NCBI RefSeq assembly: GCF_000515395.1
Contig: NZ_KI911782.1
Location: 3,222,606 to 3,286,605 of the forward strand
DNA from: Jiangella gansuensis DSM 44835
GTDB taxonomy: Bacteria; Actinomycetota; Actinomycetes; Jiangellales; Jiangellaceae
Length of the DNA: 64,000 nucleotides
Reading direction: 5' to 3'
Shown here: positions 61,200 through 64,000 of the stretch, piece by piece
Numbering within the stretch: the stretch's first letter is position 1
Layout of the letters: every line of letters begins with the position of its first letter
Program-made: the position numbers and the translations under genes
The notes under the pieces: model-generated
The model's input: only the letters and a program-made list of their open reading frames with translations
Told to the model about the DNA's origin: nothing
Database searches by the model: none

Positions 61200-61517
61200 T
61201 CATGGCCGGGCGATCGGCTCGAGGACGGCGACGACGCGTCGGCCCGCGGCGCCGCGCGGGATCGCCCGCGGGGGCCGGCCCACCGGCTGGGTGCGCGTCA
61301 CCCGCCACCGCAGGCCGCCGGCACTCAGCGCGTTGCCGGGCGCGTACCAGTGGATGGTCTCGCTGCCGTCGGGCTCGTCCACACCAAGGCAGACCAGGGG
61401 AGGGTCGACGCCGAGGACGCTCACCCAGGAACTCCCGACGGCGTTCGGCAGGCCGGTCCTGACCTCGACGGCACCGCGGCGCGGTTCGCCGGTCATGGTG
61501 CGCCCACCCGTCGACAT
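61200..61517 (-). CDS. Hypothetical protein
   Basis: About 105 residues (98 from the second ATG, which has the better GGGTGGG upstream). The core reads TGLPNAVGSSWVSVLGVDPP, LVCLGVDEPDGSETIHWYAP and GRRVVAVLEPIARP. It is small, probably a beta-rich domain, and not recognised. It converges with the TetR gene. Confidence 0.5.
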   Translation of the reverse strand: MSTGGRTMTGEPRRGAVEVRTGLPNAVGSSWVSVLGVDPPLVCLGVDEPDGSETIHWYAPGNALSAGGLRWRVTRTQPVGRPPRAIPRGAAGRRVVAVLEPIARP

Positions 61518-61639
61518 GGCGGATCGGCGTGCGTGGCGGGTTCGGCGCGTCGGCCGGCGGACCGCCCGGCGCGGGACACCGTTGTCGTGACTCTCACACC
61601 TCTGTGGGTGGATCGGACGACGCCGGTGTGACAGTCCGG

Positions 61640-61900
61640 TCAGGACTTGTCGCCGTCTCCGGGCTTCATGGAGTCCCAGATCTCCTTGCACTGCGGGCAG
61701 ACCGGGAACTTCTGCGGATCGCGACTGGGCACCCACACCTTGCCGCACAGGGCGATGACCGGAGTGCCGTTGATCATGGCCTCGGTCAGCTTGTCCTTCG
61801 GCACGTAGTGCGAGAAGCGCTCGTGATCGCCATCGCCACTGCCGGGCTGGGTGCGGCGGTCCTCGATGGTGTCGGCGCCGGGAGTCAGCTGGGTGCTCAC
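61640..61900 (-). CDS. DUF3039-family protein
   Basis: 86 residues from GTG. The sequence ERFSHYVPKDKLTEAMINGT, then VIALCGKVWVPSRDPQKFPV and CPQCKEIWDSM, with a CxxC pair and a third Cys, marks the actinobacterial DUF3039 family, probably a small zinc protein. It is commonly found beside a DEAD/DEAH helicase gene, as here. Confidence 0.9.
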   Translation of the reverse strand: MSTQLTPGADTIEDRRTQPGSGDGDHERFSHYVPKDKLTEAMINGTPVIALCGKVWVPSRDPQKFPVCPQCKEIWDSMKPGDGDKS

Positions 61901-61951
61901 GGCTCCCAGTGTACGGACCCCGGGGCCACCGGTCAGTGTGTGGAGCGTCGC

Positions 61952-61957
61952 TATGAT
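61952..61957 (+). promoter_or_regulatory. -10 element of the MFS gene (leaderless)
   Basis: TATGAT lies six bases before the GTG start at 61964. This spacing would start the transcript at or next to the start codon, and no ribosome site is seen. Confidence 0.55.
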
Positions 61958-61963
61958 TCGCTC

Positions 61964-63358
61964 GTGACATCGGAGCCGGAACGGGACATCGCGACGGGGA
62001 TTCTCGGACCGGCCCACCGGCGATTGTCCATCGGCATCGTGGCGACCGTGGTGTTCATCGCGTTCGAGTCCATGGCGGTGGCGACGGCCATGCCCACCGC
62101 CGTCCCCGAACTCGACGGCATGGCGCTCTACGCGTTCGCGTTCTCCAGCTTCTTCACCACCAGCCTGTTCGCGATGGTGGTCTCCGGTGAGCTGTGCGAC
62201 CGGCAGGGTCCGCGGCTGCCGCTGATCCTCGGCACGGCGTCGTTCACCGTCGGGCTCCTCCTGGCCGGCACCGCGCAGTCCATGCTGCCGTTCTTGGCCG
62301 GCCGGGCGACCCAGGGGCTGGGCGGCGGGCTGGTGATCGTGGCGCTCTACGTGGTCGTGGGACGGGCGTACCCGGAGCGCATGCGCCCGAAGATCTTCGC
62401 CGCGATGTCGGCCGCATGGGTCGTGCCGTCCATCGTCGGCCCGCTGGTGGCCGGCCTGCTCACCGACGAGCTGTCGTGGCGGTGGGTGTTCCTGGGCATC
62501 GCGCCGCTGGTGCTGATCCCCGTCGCACTGGCGCTGCCGTCCGCCCGCGCCGTCGACGGCCCGCCGCCGGGTGGTCCGTCGGACCGGGCCGGGCGCAAGC
62601 GGTTCGCGCTGGCCACCGCCCTCGGGATGGGCCTGCTGCAGTACGCCGGCAGCCGGGCCGACGCGATCGCGATCGGGGTGGCCGCCGTCGCCTTGGTGGC
62701 GCTGGCACTCAACGTGCCGAAGCTGCTGCCGCCCGGCACCATGGTGCTGCGCCGAGGGCTGCCCACCGTCGTGGCCATGCGCGGCATCCTCGCCGGCGCG
62801 TTCTTCGGCACCGAGGCGTTCCTGCCGCTGCTGCTGGTGGCCGAGCGCGGCCTGTCGTCGACACTCGCCGGGCTGTCGCTGACCGGCGGCGCCCTGGGCT
62901 GGGCCAGCGGGTCCTGGTACCAGGGCCGGACGAAGACGGTCGCGCCCCGGTACCTGCTGGTGCGGGTCGGCTGCCTGCTGGTGGCCGCGGCCATCGCCGC
63001 CGTCGGCCTGGCGCTGATCCCCTCGGTCCCGGTCGTGGTCAGCGTGCTGGCCTGGACGGTCGGCGCGTTCGGCATGGGCATGTCCATGGCCAGCATCAGC
63101 GTGCTGCTGTTCCAGCTGTCCTCGGTCGGCGACCACGGCGCCAACTCCGCCGCCATGCAGGTCAGCGACGCGCTGTTCTCGGCGACGTTCGTCGGGCTGG
63201 CTGGGACGATCTTCGGGTCCGGGCACGGCGGCGCCGGCGACTCCACGGGTGTGGCCGGCGTCGACACCTGGATCTATCTGGTGATCCTGGCCGTCATGGC
63301 GGGATTGGCCCTGGTGGGCGCCTGGGCCGCCGGACGGGTCCGGGTCACGACGGCATGA
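61964..63358 (+). CDS. MFS transporter (DHA2/EmrB-like)
   Basis: 464 residues with about fourteen hydrophobic segments. MFS motif A lies in VSGELCDRQGPRLPLILG, with GRATQGLGGGLVIVALYVVV and AAWVVPSIVGPLVAGLLTDE (motif C-like) typical of drug-proton antiporters. The substrate is unknown. The ORF can be read further upstream but the conserved start is the GTG at 61964. Confidence 0.9.
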   Translation: MTSEPERDIATGILGPAHRRLSIGIVATVVFIAFESMAVATAMPTAVPELDGMALYAFAFSSFFTTSLFAMVVSGELCDRQGPRLPLILGTASFTVGLLLAGTAQSMLPFLAGRATQGLGGGLVIVALYVVVGRAYPERMRPKIFAAMSAAWVVPSIVGPLVAGLLTDELSWRWVFLGIAPLVLIPVALALPSARAVDGPPPGGPSDRAGRKRFALATALGMGLLQYAGSRADAIAIGVAAVALVALALNVPKLLPPGTMVLRRGLPTVVAMRGILAGAFFGTEAFLPLLLVAERGLSSTLAGLSLTGGALGWASGSWYQGRTKTVAPRYLLVRVGCLLVAAAIAAVGLALIPSVPVVVSVLAWTVGAFGMGMSMASISVLLFQLSSVGDHGANSAAMQVSDALFSATFVGLAGTIFGSGHGGAGDSTGVAGVDTWIYLVILAVMAGLALVGAWAAGRVRVTTA

Positions 63359-63509
63359 GCGACGGACGTCGTGCGGTCAAATCCCATGAGCTGTCGGTGC
63401 CGCCGGTTAGGCTCGTGCCGAAGCCCGGGTCGCCGGTCGGTGCCGGGCGCCGCCCGTGCCGGCAGTGCTGCCGCCGGGCCGGTCAGGATGTCGACGTCAC
63501 GGGAGATGT

Positions 63510-64000
63510 GTGAGCACTTCGGCCGCTGAGCACCTGCCTCCTGCCTATCCCAATCGTGCCCCGTGGGGAACCGCGGGGCGCTTGCGCGCATGGCAGGCGG
63601 CGGCGCTCGAGGACTATCTCGCCCGCGACCCGCGCGACTACCTTGCGGTGGCCACGCCGGGTGCGGGCAAGACGACGTTCGCGCTGCGTATCGCCGCGGA
63701 ATTGTTGGCACGCAAGGTGGTCCACCAGCTCACCATCGTCGCCCCTACCGAGCACCTGAAGCGTCAGTGGGCCGATGCCGCCGACAAGGTCGGCATCACC
63801 GTCGACCCCATGTTCACCGGCCGCAAGGCGCGCACCAGCCGCGACTACACGGGTGTCGCGGTCACCTACGCCGGGGTGGCGGCACATCCCATGCTGCACC
63901 GGGCGCGCTGCGAGAACCGGCGCACCCTCGTGATCCTCGACGAGGTGCACCACGCCGGCGACTCCCTGTCCTGGGGCGAGGCCACCCGGGAGGCGTTCGA
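63510..64000 (+). CDS. DEAD/DEAH-box helicase, N-terminal part (cut by window edge)
   Basis: The first 163 residues from a GTG with GGGAGA upstream. Q-like motif RLRAWQAAALEDYLA, Walker A VATPGAGKTTFALRIAAE, Ia IVAPTEHLKRQWADAA, and motif II LVILDEVHHAGDSLSWG. This is the superfamily 2 (RapA/SSL2-like) type found next to DUF3039 in actinobacteria. The rest lies outside the window. Confidence 0.9.
   Translation, partial: MSTSAAEHLPPAYPNRAPWGTAGRLRAWQAAALEDYLARDPRDYLAVATPGAGKTTFALRIAAELLARKVVHQLTIVAPTEHLKRQWADAADKVGITVDPMFTGRKARTSRDYTGVAVTYAGVAAHPMLHRARCENRRTLVILDEVHHAGDSLSWGEATREAF

Overview
The window is very GC-rich, with gene-dense co-directional runs joined by 4-base ATGA/GTGA overlaps, many GTG starts, and TetR, LAL, PucR and DUF3039 families. 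This points to a soil- or plant-associated filamentous Actinomycetota. The genus cannot be fixed from sequence alone. No rRNA, tRNA, CRISPR array or intact insertion sequence was seen.

Region 1 (1-23.5 kb) is a peptide and hydroxyproline utilisation island. After the tail of a cytochrome P450, a minus-strand set encodes a GntR/FadR regulator, a 4-hydroxyproline 2-epimerase, a DHDPS-like pyrroline-hydroxycarboxylate deaminase, a ketoglutarate-semialdehyde dehydrogenase, a three-subunit D-hydroxyproline dehydrogenase and a complete Dpp/Opp-type ABC importer. Across a shared 570-bp regulatory gap lie an exported M6 metallopeptidase, two coupled lipoproteins (one thioredoxin-like), a PucR-type regulator, a second exported M6 metallopeptidase and an exported S8 serine peptidase. 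I read this as a system that cuts a hydroxyproline-rich protein (collagen-like, or a plant cell-wall glycoprotein) outside the cell, imports the product and burns hydroxyproline to 2-oxoglutarate. A recurring palindrome, AGTG-N2-ATGTG-N2-AT-N2-CACT, sits before several of these units.

Region 2 (23.5-34.2 kb) holds a PIN-domain gene cut off beside a 67-bp repeat, an alkyltransferase, and a tightly coupled bioY - AMP-ligase - thiolase-like - ecfT - MOSC operon. It continues with a phoD remnant, a formylglycine-generating enzyme (its likely client sulfatase is at 49.7 kb), membrane proteins and a VapBC pair.

Region 3 (34.3-39 kb) is a poly-aspartate-tailed membrane protein with a histidine kinase/response regulator, an exported low-complexity protein and an aminoglycoside-phosphotransferase-like gene. 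All three units carry the same three-fold 11-bp CTCAT repeat upstream, so they look like one small regulon.

Region 4 (39-49 kb) has two CorC/HlyC-type CBS proteins coupled to a SAM-hydrolase-family gene. TetR-controlled membrane genes and an MMPL exporter follow, then a monomeric PheRS-like gene (PheS core plus FDX-ACB) with an attenuator-like leader.

Region 5 (49-64 kb) has a Cys-type sulfatase, a small P-loop kinase bracketed by inverted copies of a 74-bp dispersed repeat, and a LAL regulator translated behind a 57-residue protein. An array of GTCACCTGATCG-type hairpins follows, then a PfkB sugar kinase, malic enzyme, a YqgE protein, a transposase remnant, a hydrolase/TetR pair, DUF3039, an MFS exporter and the start of a DEAD/DEAH helicase. 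At least three families of short dispersed repeats (50, 67 and 74 bp) occur in gene gaps.
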